Origin: Wolfiporia cocos
Taxonomy: Eukaryota; Basidiomycota; Agaricomycetes; Polyporales; Phaeolaceae
Assembly: GCA_029448655.1 (NCBI GenBank)
Contig: JACCLO010000003.1
Coordinates: 3,782,001 to 3,846,000, forward strand
DNA length: 64,000 nucleotides
Reading direction: 5' to 3'
This document shows positions 40,375 to 50,211 of this stretch, piece after piece. A program made the translations under genes and the position numbers. The notes beneath the pieces were generated by a model. It saw only the letters and a program-made list of their open reading frames with translations, ran no database searches and was not told the DNA's origin. How positions within the stretch are numbered: position 1 is the first letter of the stretch; every line of letters starts with the position of its first letter.

Positions 40375-43300
40375 CAGTCGCGGACAACCAAACCCGGTCA
40401 ATTTTTTTTGGCCCATTTTTTGAGGCATCAGCGTTACCTAGATACGATTGTATACTACATATAGATGATGCTTGAATATTTTACGGGGTGATTGCACGAG
40501 CCAATCTCCGTAAGAGTCAAAATTTGTGATCAGACCCCCTCAAAATTGGCCAACCCCCTAAAAAAATAGCTAAAAATCCGGAAAAAAGCGCAATCGACTC
40601 CTCTCAATGAGCTGAGTATAATCTCGCAATAATCGAAAATGTCAGCATGACGGTGTGCTTGGAATTTGAAAAAAAATCCTCAGTCTCTCCTTGAAGTCTG
40701 CATCTGCAATGGCTCGCGGTCGCCCCACCAAAGCTCAGCGAAACATCTCTGGACTCCGAAATCAGCCACGTCTCACTGAAACACATGCGGAAGCTCACCG
40801 TGACCAGTCACAGGCGGTGCAGCTGCAGCGATCCCGAGCTCCAAGTCCTGCGAGCTCAGAAGACTCAGATAGTGGATGGGCCAATGAAGATAGTGACGGA
40901 CTTACTGACTGTGAAGTCAATGAGGTCTTGGACTCGCATTGGGATGATCTTGATAGTGAGGAAATGCGGGACCGGCTGCATTGTATGGCCATCATGGAAG
41001 GTGATGACCCCCATGACGAGGATTGGCTTCTGCCAAAGGCTCTCAGCAAAAAGCGAAAGCAAGAGGCAGAGCACAAATGTATGAGCTTTCTCCTGCATTA
41101 AGAAGGGATATGGCTCACTAATAACTATTGCCAGCACGACCAAAGACATACAAGATAGGCCCTGACCTCGCAGCTAAAGCACCACGTACTCAGCGCCGCT
41201 ACAAGAAAGAGATCGAACAGCGAAAGAAGACATCACTCACAGCATTATATGGCTTCTCGATACAGCGGAAAGAGTGCATAGTTGACAATAGTGCGCACCA
41301 TAACGTTGACACACTCTCCACGACAGTGGATGCCCCCTCCACCCCAGTATCATCTCCGCCAGCCATCAGAGTGCTGAGCCCAGCTTCACAGTTGTCATCA
41401 GTGCATGTGGGAGCATGTCTAGAGCCAGAGATATCGCTCAATGTGGCGGAAAAGGATGCAGTGGTGGCAGAGTCTGTGGATGACGAAGTGGGGTCAGAGT
41501 CAGAGGATTGGCTGGAAGATGATCAGAATGAGCGGGTGCAAGGTGCCACGGCAATTCGGGGATGGGTGGATCTCCGTGAACAGGTCAAGAAGCACTTGCA
41601 AGAGAAGCACTTACCACTCTCGCAGATTAATCAATACCTGATCATCCGAAACTTTGCAACCTTGCGTCTCAAAGGCTACCGCTGCATTGCTGCCAGCCTC
41701 GAGATTGCACGGCAATGGCATGACTCGAAGAGTGAGAATGCCTACTTTGCTCGTCGCATTCGTGCCCTCGCTCGACACTATCAGATTTTCGAGCAGTTAC
41801 CAAAGGAGAAACGAGATGGATTCTCAAATTCACGCACCCCTTTTCACGACGAGAACCTCCGCACAGCTGCCCGGTCATGGCTTAGCTCTCAGGTCTCTGG
41901 CACCGTCACCCCACTCCTATTCCAGCATGCCATAAATGAGACGATATTGCCAAGTCTTGGGTTGATGTTGAAGAAGCCAATCTGTGGGCGCACAGCTCGG
42001 CGATGGATGATTAAGCTGGGCTGGCGTCGGACTGTCCTCCGGAAGGGTGTGTATATGGATGGACATGAGCGGGAGGATGTTGTCAGGTATCGCCAAGACG
42101 TCTTCCTCCCAAGAATGCTCGAGCTTGAGGCTCGCATGGTTCACTTTGAGGGGCCAGAGCTCAAACGTGTTGATCCCAAGCTTGCGCATGGTCAAGTGGA
42201 AGTCGTCCCAGTATTCCATGATGAGAGCTGCTTCCATGTTAACGATTATAAGCGAAGTGCATGGTGAGTGGTCAGCAATGAGTCTCTGATGTCCCACTAA
42301 TGGCCACAACTGCACAGGTTGGCCGAGGGACAGTCAGTGTTACAGAAAAAAGGCCGTGGACGTCTCATCCATGTCTCCGACTTCATCACTCCCGAGACTG
42401 GGCGCCTCGTGCAACATGATATGGATGGCAATATTGTGCAGGATGCACGATGCATTATATATCCTGGCACCAATGGTGATGCATGGTGGGACACTGAACA
42501 GCTCATCAAGCAAGTACAAGACAGCTTCGAGATTGCGAAGAATGTTTTTCCAGGTCGCCAGCTGCTTTATATTTTTGACCAATCATCTGCACATGCATCA
42601 CTACCCCCCGATGCGTTGCGTGCATTCGACATGAACAAATCTGACGGTGGGAAACAGCGGAAGCAACGGGATACTGTGATCCTAATGTCTAACCCTTCTG
42701 CTACACAACGTGGGCAGGTACAGAAGATGACACTTGCTGATGGCAGCCCCAAAGGGCTCAAACGAGTTCTGGAGGAGCGTGGCTTCAATGTGTCCAAAAT
42801 GCATGCAAAATGCTCCCCTGTTTGTCCTTGGGAGAATACCAATTGCTGCATGGCTCGGTTACTCAGCAAACAGAATGACTTCGCCAATCAGCCATCAATG
42901 CTTGAGATGGCTATCAAGGATGCTGGGCACATCTGTATTTTCCTGCCCAAATTCCATTGTGAGCTCAATCCAATCGAGATGGTGAGGATCAGCTCTTTAG
43001 ATTGCCGAATTCATGACTAATAAACAAACTTAGTATTGGGGCTGGTGCAAGCACCGCTACCGTGAAATACCTAAGAAGACATTTGCCGAAGCAAAGCGGG
43101 CTGCATTAGAACAGCTCAATAGCTGTCCAGTTGAAATTATACAACGGTTTATTAACCGTGCTTGGCGATTTATGAGTGCGTACCGGCTAGGTCTAACTGG
43201 AAAAGCTGCAGCCTGGGCTGTGCGCAAGCAAAAGCAGCATAGACAGGTTTCGGAACAAGCAATGATGTCAATTGAAGCTGTTCTTACTTTGTGATAGATA

Positions 43301-43516
43301 ATATACACATTTTTCTCGCTGCACCCATTGAGCCGCACTGGATAACCGCAAAATCTGGTCCGGAATTTGGCCAACCCCCAAAAAGCGTGGGAAAAATACC
43401 AAAAAATCGTTTTCCGACATTCTAAACTTCCCTGAGTCTGAATCCATGCTTACAATCATCATAAACCTAGCAGTTCAAGCGCTATGAAATTTACCGTGTT
43501 TGATTGTCCACGACTG
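40375..43516 (+). mobile_element. Tc1/mariner-type DNA transposon
   Basis: This 3,142-bp element sits inside gag of E. Its ends CAGTCGCGGACAACC and (inverted) CAGTCGTGGACAATC form terminal inverted repeats of about 30 bp, flanked by TA at 40373-40374 and 43517-43518. It encodes one spliced transposase with no inactivating change. A word TTGGCCAACCCCC occurs near both ends (40546-40558 and 43368-43380) in direct orientation. The gag frame is collinear on either side of a single TA, so the insertion added no other change. Confidence 0.92.
40709..43294 (+). CDS. DDE transposase of the Tc1/mariner-type element
   Basis: This enzyme would cut and paste the transposon at TA sites. Exons I infer: 40709-41078, 41135-42263, 42318-42981 and 43034-43294. 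Introns are 52-56 bp with GT..AG ends and a CTAAT branch-like word, giving 807 residues in frame. The acidic N-terminus (EDSDSGWANEDSD) precedes a basic helical DNA-binding region. The catalytic core shows PVFHDESCFH (first D), LYIFDQSSAHAS (second D) and FHCELNPIEMYWGW (third acidic residue in the NPIE motif), as in DDE_3 proteins. The start is ATG 40709 (Met-Ala-Arg-Gly-Arg-Pro). All frames are intact, so the enzyme may be active. Confidence 0.88.
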
Positions 43517-44262
43517 TAGCCTGGCAGGAAGGGGTTCGTCTGCCATGTGCCCGCATTCGAGGCCGGACGGGTTGCTGAATTCACCGGTGGGGGGGATCCC
43601 ATGTGGACGGATCTCACCCAGTTTTCGACCGGCCGGAAGCGTTCTTCTGGAACCGATGGTACTGACTGACGGGGGGCGGGGTGCTGGCTGTGTAACGAGG
43701 CCGCATCTCCTGCCGCAATTGCATCTGCCTGGAGGCGTTGTGCCTCCCGCAGGAATCGTGCTCCCATGTCGGCGTTCCACACACCGGTCTGAACCATTGT
43801 TGCCGCTACCGTCTGACACCGAAAACCAAAGTCCGCTGTTGTCGGGTTGGGGGGGAATGCCCATTGTACGGCTAGGGGTGAGTCGATGTGTGCTAACGGA
43901 CTCATTCCGCGGATGGTGTTTGACTGTTCCCGGGCCATGTGGAATGCCTGGTCCAACCGTTCGATGCCGGGACCTTGGTCTTCGACTGATCCTCCCAGAA
44001 CCAGCGAGCGAGCGGGGCGATGCTCTCCAATGGTCTCCGTGTGTGCCGGGGCGACCTCAACGTTTGGTCGGGGGGCGTGGATGCTATCCGCCACCGACAA
44101 GAGTGCAAAGTCATCCGGGAGACCGTGCATCTGGTAGTTCACCCACTGCCCTGGGTGGAACGGGCTGTTTGTGGCGACGGAGCCGGGAAGGGGGACGTCA
44201 GCCGGGGTCGGGGGTTCGGGCCGCGGGTTGCGGATGTAGTCGACAGTGTGAGGAGCGGCCAT
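43517..44262 (-). CDS. Gag N-terminus of element E (split by transposon)
   Basis: The first 248 codons of E's Gag start at ATG 44262 (Met-Ala-Ala-Pro-His-Thr) and run to the TA junction. The region is Pro-rich, with a helical part (ALVQWAFPPNP-like, then AKFLREAQRLQADAIAA). It is in frame with 40374 downstream once the transposon is discounted. As the DNA stands, the frame runs into the transposon and ends at 43459 after about 19 foreign residues. Confidence 0.82.
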
Positions 44263-45011
44263 TGTAGCGTAATGAAGATGTATGGTATGGAATGTAGAGT
44301 CGCGAAAGACAGCGTTACCCGCCCACTGTGGATCAGCCTATAGCTGTGATCGGGGTGGTAACTAGAAACTGCCTCTCCACTCTATTCAGAGACCACCTCT
44401 TTTCGGAGGTGCGCCAAGAAACGCCAAGGGGTTTTCAGCCCAAGGCCGGCAAGTAATCTCTGCCTCCGAAACCTCGTCCAGCCCCAAAGCTAATTCGGGA
44501 TACCGGGGGCACGGGATCTAAACCCTTGGGATGGAGGGTCTAAAACTATCGTATTGGGCCAAGTGGCCGTATGGACAGGCTGTGTCGCGCCTCTTCAGCC
44601 GCCTGGTGGGGCGCTGGGTTGTATAGTAACGGGGGGGCGGTAATGCCCGTATAGTCGGCGCGGTAATGCGCGTAAATAGGTGCCCAGTGCTTCTGTAATC
44701 TGCCGTAGGGCCCCTTAACACCTTTGATTATTTCGCGTCGGGTACACAACTACTACGGTGGGGATGAAACCCAAAGCCTTTACGCCGCGTTGCACGACGG
44801 TGGCCCAGTAGCTTAGAAGCAACGGTAGGAGAGGTCCCCTACACGCTGTTCACAAGTGTATTCCCCCAGAACCCAGTCCCTTGTCCCTGGGATACGGGAG
44901 GATAAGAGTTTTAACACCCGAATCGACCGAAGTCAACTCGAGGGCGAAGAAACAATGCACTTTACCCCTAGTGCGCCGGGGTTGATCTGGAATGAACTCA
45001 GATCGGGGTGG
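44263..45011 (-). other. Untranslated leader of element E
   Basis: About 750 bases separate the primer-binding site from the Gag ATG. No long ORF in element orientation is seen. A short inverted repeat CACCTC ... GAGGTG occurs at 44394-44411. The leader is much longer than the 47-nt leader of A and may hold packaging or translation signals (inference). Confidence 0.5.
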
Positions 45012-45022
45012 AGACTCGTCTT
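45012..45022 (-). other. Self-priming primer-binding site of E
   Basis: In element orientation AAGACGAGTCT starts one base after the 5' LTR and is the exact reverse complement of AGACTCGTCTT within that LTR (plus-strand 45117-45127). A TATATA box lies about 30 bp upstream of that 11-mer in the LTR. This is the same arrangement as in element A. Confidence 0.75.
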
Positions 45023-45023
45023 A

Positions 45024-45394
45024 TGACACAAGCGCTATCTCAAGCAACTACTCAGGGGAATATTACTCACGTGGAAGCGTATTCCTAGTCTGAGGCTACT
45101 CAAGGCAACAAAGGCCAAGACGAGTCTGGGGTGCTCCCTGCTCGTCTGGCTGGTATATATGCTCGTAGGCTGTTTGTACATGTTTGGCTACTATACAGTA
45201 TTACGTAAGCTGATAGACCGTTTAGAGTATGGTAAACCCTATCGTAGGTGTAGAGCCACAACAAGGGTGTCCGGGGTCTGTGTAATCACTTGTGGGGTGT
45301 TCGGGGTCCTTGCACGTGATGCATAGGCAGGCGCTTAGATAAGATAAGGGTTGTCCCTAGTCGCAAGCTAGTTGGAGAAAATCGGCTTGTGACA
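45024..45394 (-). repeat. 5' LTR of element E
   Basis: This 371-bp LTR differs from 34021-34391 at about five positions (for example ACTCACGTGG versus ACTCGCGTGG, and GTGTAATCACTTG versus GTGTAGGCACGTG). GGAAG follows at 45395-45399. Confidence 0.93.
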
Positions 45395-46462
45395 GGAAGT
45401 CTCTGCTCTGGTAGAGCCACCATCTACTGTGTTGCAAAATTTACCCCAGGGCCATGTCTGGGAACCTTTGCACAGCGCCGGTACGCTGTTTGTTCAATCC
45501 GTGGTCACACTGTGCTGACACTTTCATGCCACCAATCTGCCTGGCATGTGCTGGAAACTCTTCGCTTCTGTGCGATCTTAACCTATGCCTCCTTCTTCTC
45601 GATTGCCTTCCTTGTGACCCCCTGCTTCCCGACTTCGTTGTGATTGTCATATTGTGTTTGGAAAGTGGCACCGTCCGCTGATACAATTACATCTTACCCT
45701 GTGGATTCTTCACACCCCTCCTCTTCTTGTGTTACATTGGGAGACAACACTGCGACATCCTTGGTTATCACACCCGCTCCGTCTGTCAATCTTGTGACTC
45801 GACCCGATATCTTCCGTGAAGGAGCTTCATCTATTGAACTTGGGGATGTTAGTACTACGTTTGATGGCTTTGAGAGGCTCTTGAAACCTTGGTTGGTCGA
45901 ATTGACCGAGTTGCATTCTCCCGAACAGCTGTGGGTATCTATCACCGAACACCTTTCTCGTGGTGTATGTGCTTATATGCCAGATGCCCCAGCCTGTTCC
46001 TGTGTCATTGTAGAATGCGGCTTATCACTCACTGCGCACCATGTTGAAGAGCTGCGCATTCAAATTTTGAGTGCTGTGGTCTTGAACATCAAAGGACACC
46101 CTTTGCGTCATTTGCTGCAGTTAAACAACGTCTCCCACGAAAATGCTTCATCTACTGCTGTTTTGCGACGCTGCCTTAGAAAATTCATCTCATTTTTGAA
46201 GGCTGAAGTACGTGCAGACACGCATTCTCAACAATATCGCACCCGTGTTGACAACGAACGCCTCAGTTTACTATATCAGCGTGAACATATCAAACGAGAG
46301 TGGCCACAACTAGTCCCTCCTTCATGTAAGGACTACCTCATCAAGCTTTTTCGGGACATGACTTCCGCAACAGCCCTCGCAACCTTCACTTGTGTTTCTT
46401 GCATGGAAGAACTCACAGATAGGGATAATCGTGACATCCTTAATATAATGCACGTCCTATAG
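45395..46462 (+). pseudogene. Helitron-type protein fragment, 3' part
   Basis: This continues the coding fragment interrupted by element E. After a short in-frame stretch and probable introns, a long frame (about 45650-46462) reads through LEKPWLVELTELHSPEQLW-like sequence to WPQLVPPSCKDYLIKLFRDM and FTCVSCMEEL. That arrangement, with a CxxC just before the end, recalls the segment preceding the helicase-like domains in agaricomycete Helitron-associated proteins (DUF6570 type). The frame stops at 46460-46462 and no Rep or PIF1 helicase follows, so it is truncated. Confidence 0.5.
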
Positions 46463-46806
46463 CCGGGCCGTCCCCTTGTACTTGTCCATAACCATCAATT
46501 AGCATATGAAAATTATAACCACCTATATCGGCCTCAGCATTGACAGTGGCAGATGTCTGCCTGCTGCCAGAATCAGCATATGCATTACACAGCAGAATGT
46601 CTTCACCTTCGCAGGAGAATCATCATCACTACGCTTGTGAGGATCTCCATGCCATAACAGAGTGCCATAGCAGAGACATTGGACCGCAGAATGTGTTCGT
46701 ATGTTGTAGAACTTAGGTAGACTTATCATGACTCCCGGCAAACGATATTTTTATAGATCCTTCAATACATGTATCGAGATTGTATTGCACTACGAGAGAA
46801 CGTTGC

Positions 46807-46835
46807 GTAGCGGGCCTTGCCGGAACCGGCGCTAC
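46807..46835 (+). other. Hairpin near right end of Helentron-like element
   Basis: GTAGCG pairs with CGCTAC, enclosing GCCGG-AA-CCGGC. It is followed by CCCTTATT and the insertion boundary. Helitrons and Helentrons carry a short 3' hairpin that marks the end of rolling-circle transfer. Confidence 0.6.
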
Positions 46836-46856
46836 CCTTATTAATTAACCTCAAGT

Positions 46857-47075
46857 GCAGCAACCAGTCAGAACGAATTGGACGAGGATCGGAGGGAGTC
46901 AACCCCCAAAAGACGTCGCTGGTCACGCCGATCACAACGTCCAAGTCGCGCACCGGCCGCTTCCTTTGAGGGGTCGCTCAACTCGTCGCCGGTTCCTTTC
47001 AGAGTCTCTGCACCCAGAAGAAACCGATTTATCCCATGGCCTCAGCATAATTCATCTGTGTTCGACATTGATTGA
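46857..47075 (+). pseudogene. Putative host exon, 3' part
   Basis: After the 9-bp duplication the frame of 31172-31243 continues through SQNELDEDRRESTPKRRRW and a basic, Ser/Arg-rich stretch (RRSQRPSRAP). It ends in SSVFDID and TGA at 47073-47075. A basic tail of this kind could be a nuclear-localisation region, but the protein is not recognised. It is separated from its 5' part by 15.6 kb of nested elements. Confidence 0.45.
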
Positions 47076-47645
47076 CGAGCAGATACAGGTCAATCCGTTG
47101 CCTTTCTCGGGCGATGACAAAGTCAGCTGGCTTTTACGCTCTTCGCCCACTCTGGCGAACCGCAGAGCCCCAGCTCGCGTCCTTAACTGTTAACTGTGCC
47201 CAATTCCGCGATGTCACAATTTTTGGCGTACTACCCTTGTCAAGAACCGCTTGTCAAGAGCTCGCAGCTCAGCACACGCTATCTTGGTGACAAATTCTTG
47301 TGAAGATTATGCAGCAGTCGGTATTCACTGTCTCTCCCGGGCTGAACGGGCCACTGCAAATGGTATGAGGCACCTGGATTCATTGCCGTGCCCACCAGCT
47401 CTCGAGGAAGCTACGAATCAGAGAACGGTCTCCTAGCCCTTGAATTCCCCTACCACCTGTTGTCGTCCAAGGATAGATCTCACAAGATCTGCATCGATTC
47501 TACTAAACAGTTGCGTTAAGATGCGGCTTTTGTCCTACGAGGTATGCAGAGGAGGGTTTAATATGTGGCCTTTTTTTGCCAGCGGCCATGACGGTGCGTT
47601 ATACCCTGATATTGGATTTTCGCGCTTCCGAATTGACGGTGTGAC
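47076..47645. other. Intergenic, nothing recognised
   Basis: Short frames only. One frame (about 47518-47645) is open across the hAT insertion site but shows no domain. TSD GGTGTGAC occupies 47638-47645. Confidence 0.35.
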
Positions 47646-48183
47646 TAGTGTTGCCGAAGTTCGGTTCAGTTCAGGTTCAGGGGGGTCTGGGGCTGAACCT
47701 AGAACTGAACCGACTGCAGGGAGCCTGAACCTGAACCTGAACCTGGACTGAACCTGCTGAACTGGTTCAGCAGGTTCGGTTCACGGTTCGAACTAGGTTC
47801 GAACCACTAAATGACTTGCTTTTCTAGAATGTAAAAATAATATTGAGTCCACTGGAGTAACCAATGTGCTGCAAAATAAATGTGCCATAGACATTAGAAC
47901 CATGTGAGAGCACCGAGACGTGACCAAACACGCATCAAAATGACGCAGAATGCACCACGGAAAGCCAGCTGGTAGGCAGAATGCCCATTCGAGGTGGTTT
48001 AGCCACAGCTCGACCAATCGTGATCGACCTCGATCGTGCTCGCACAGTGAACGTTGAGCCTTCACTGGTTTGCACACAATCTGAAATGTCGCAAAAGCCC
48101 TGCGGACACTCTCTGGCTGCTCATCTAGTCAAAGACAGATACTATCCGACATTTCTCTAGGCTCTCTAGCATAGACAGGTCTG

Positions 48184-48802
48184 TAACACAAGATAACACT
48201 TACTTGTAATGATCTTGGTATTTGCTGGTTAGGCAAGAGATAAGCAGTTGTTAAGCAGGATACGTTGAGTGGTTCACTCGTAGTATGAATGCAATGAATA
48301 GAACTGAGGCAATAGCGCTCAGCAAGGCTAGTATATATACATGATAAATAAGACCCCTAACAGTCCTATTAGATAATACTAATGTCCGTATTCATATGTA
48401 CAAGTCCCCAGGTACCTAAGTACTGAGTAATACGCGATAAATACATATGCCGATCAAAACCGGGATATAGAAAGGCGGCGTAGGCCGCACGAATGGCGTT
48501 TTGCGCTCTTGTCATTACAAAGACGGGGCGTGACCAAAGCCCGGTCCGCTGACGTTTATACGCTGACTGCTTCCGGACGGAATGTCCGATTGGCTAGAAC
48601 TAGACATGTGACTGATGGTAACTACTAGTGATAAGATAAGACCGTCGTTACGGGAGATAACGCGGCCATCATTCGGCACGTATGTAACCGTTAACTTATG
48701 AACCAGATAAGCTAGTTATTGGTCTAGAAAGTCGTAGATAATTCGTAGAATTGCCGGAAAAATAGTAAGAAATATAGGGAAACTAGGAGAATTCTTGTGA
48801 CA
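48184..48802 (-). mobile_element. Solo LTR H
   Basis: The flanks GTCTG (48179-48183 and 48803-48807) enclose TAACACAAG ... CTTGTGACA. Read on the minus strand it starts TGTCACAAGAATTC, resembling solo LTR G at 22425. A TATATATA box lies near 48330. It is 619 bp. Confidence 0.75.
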
Positions 48803-49265
48803 GTCTGTCCCAACCTCGACTGCTTTCCTATAGCTTTTTCCATGTCTTGCCTCTCTAACCTCTGTGCACCACCTTAGATCTACGGTCTATCGGTCTCGTA
48901 AAATAACTTTCTAGTATTCCAGGACAATCTTCACTGTTTCAGGGTTCGTCTCCGACTTGTCTAGCTTGTAGGGTGCATACTCCAATTTTAGGGCACTCAA
49001 AATGTTGTAGAAAACCTGATAGCTCTCTATGCATTTAGGCGATGTGCAGATACGAGAAGATACATTGATTACTGCCAAGACGAAGTTAGACGAAGAGCTG
49101 TACTCGAGGCGTTCGCTCAGGACTTAGGGAATCAGTTACCAATGTTTTGATTTGATTTCTATTATTCCTGATCCATTCAACGTAACGCCGCCGTTTGGAT
49201 CGCTACAAGCTGCGTGTCTCCTGGGTACATTGCTCGCCATCGACCCATTAAACACCTCACCTATC

Positions 49266-50211
49266 TGTCACAAGCCGATTTTCTCCAACTAGCTTGCGAC
49301 TAGGGACAACCCTTATCTTATCTAAGCGCCCGCCTATGCATCACGTGCAAGGACCCCGAACACCCCACACGTGCCTACACAGACTGTCACAGACTTACTG
49401 TCTGTGCGACCCCTGGGCTCAGGGGGAACCATACTCGACGTCAGTCGAGTCTACAAGGCACCGCGCCAGCGCTGAACGTAGAGGCGCATGGGATGACACG
49501 CACATTCCCTGACGTGCGTCGAGATAGCGGCGGTGGCTCACAGACAAGGACGCAGAGATGTGGGCCCCGGGCCAGCAAGTCACACAGCGTAAAGCAAGAA
49601 AGGGTTGTTACACCATTGACGAGAATCTAAAGGATGGGGAGTAAGCCCCATCCGCTGCTACCTATATACATGTGGAGACAGTAGAACTAGTCGCCCTAAA
49701 GTACAGGTCTGTGCGCATGTAACTAAGGGTGACTGTGATGTTATACTACATGTAACGAGGAGGTGACCTATCACGTGGCGTACCTGGCACGCGCGCTGCC
49801 TGACGAGCGCTCGCCTACTAAGTCAGATGATCTGTAGAGGTATCTAGGGCGCGACTGAAGGGTAACTAAGAGGAGAGGAGCGCGCGCGCGTGCAGCGGCG
49901 CCCATACCATACTAGCGAGGGATGAGGGTACCCCCCAAGGGGTGAACCGTGTCACAGACCCCGGACACCCTTGTTGTGGCTCTACACCTACGATAGGGTT
50001 TACCATACTCTAAACGGTCTATCAGCTTACGTAATACTGTATAGTAGCCAAACATGTACAAACAGCCTACGAGCATATATACCAGCCAGACGAGCAGGGA
50101 GCACCCCAGACTCGTCTTGGCCTTTGTTGCCTTGAGTAGCCTCAGACTAGGAATACGCTTCCACGCGAGTAATATTCCCCTGAGTAGTTGCTTGAGATAG
50201 CGCTTGTGTCA
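49266..50211 (+). mobile_element. Solo LTR of family E (split by solo LTR F)
   Basis: TGTCACAAGCCG ... GCTTGTGTCA is flanked by CTATC (49261-49265 and 50212-50216). The pieces 49266-49384 and 49960-50211 add to 371 bp, the length of the intact family E LTR. Confidence 0.9.
49385..49954 (+). mobile_element. Solo LTR F
   Basis: TGTCACAGACTTAC ... GAACCGTGTCA (570 bp) lies inside the family E solo LTR with CAGAC duplicated (49380-49384 and 49955-49959). It contains TATATACA near 49663 and a CGCGCGCG run near 49881. Its 3' end resembles that of LTR G. Confidence 0.85.

Larger units (their letters stand above)
34021..45394 (-). mobile_element. Ty3/gypsy element E (carries a Tc1/mariner insertion)
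   Basis: This is a complete minus-strand retrotransposon with 371-bp LTRs (34021-34391 and 45024-45394) and GGAAG duplicated at 34016-34020 and 45395-45399. Removing the 3.1-kb transposon leaves about 8.2 kb with one long gag-dUTPase-protease-RT-RNase H-integrase frame of about 2,250 codons. The LTRs differ at about five sites, so E is older than A and B. It inserted into the Helentron-borne coding fragment. Related solo LTRs lie at 23959, 49266 and, diverged, at 1034. Confidence 0.95.
32706..46845 (+). mobile_element. Helentron-like (Helitron2) insertion
   Basis: The insertion splits the TT of GGGTAATTAACC in Mutator copy 2; boundaries are uncertain by about 6 bp because TAATTA occurs on both sides. 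CCCGCTACG at the left end (32710-32718) is the exact inverse of CGTAGCGGG (46806-46814), which lies about 30 bp inside the right end. Between that and the right terminus is a hairpin (GTAGCG ... CGCTAC with inner GCCGG-AA-CCGGC, 46807-46835). Asymmetric inverted repeats plus a 3' hairpin fit Helentrons. Without the nested gypsy element it is about 2.8 kb and lacks a complete Rep/helicase. Confidence 0.6.
31244..46856. mobile_element. Mutator-like element, copy 2 (host of nested insertions)
   Basis: The ends ACTTGAGGTTAATTA (31244) and TAATTAACCTCAAGT (46842-46856) match the terminal repeat of the MITE at 24368-24987. The flanks are GCAGCAACG and GCAGCAACC, a 9-bp duplication with one mismatch. 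Its own sequence is 31244-31353, 32220-32705 and about 46846-46856, collinear with the reverse complement of copy 1. The rest is later insertions. It is non-autonomous. Confidence 0.72.

Noticed and set aside
43500..44267. 255-codon plus-strand ORF opposite E's Gag N-terminus
   Set aside because: It is antisense to an identified Gag frame that continues in phase across the transposon; composition explains the open antisense frame.
32706..46845. Canonical Helitron with 5' TC and 3' CTRR
   Set aside because: The right end lacks CTRR; the asymmetric inverted repeat and TT target fit Helentron better.
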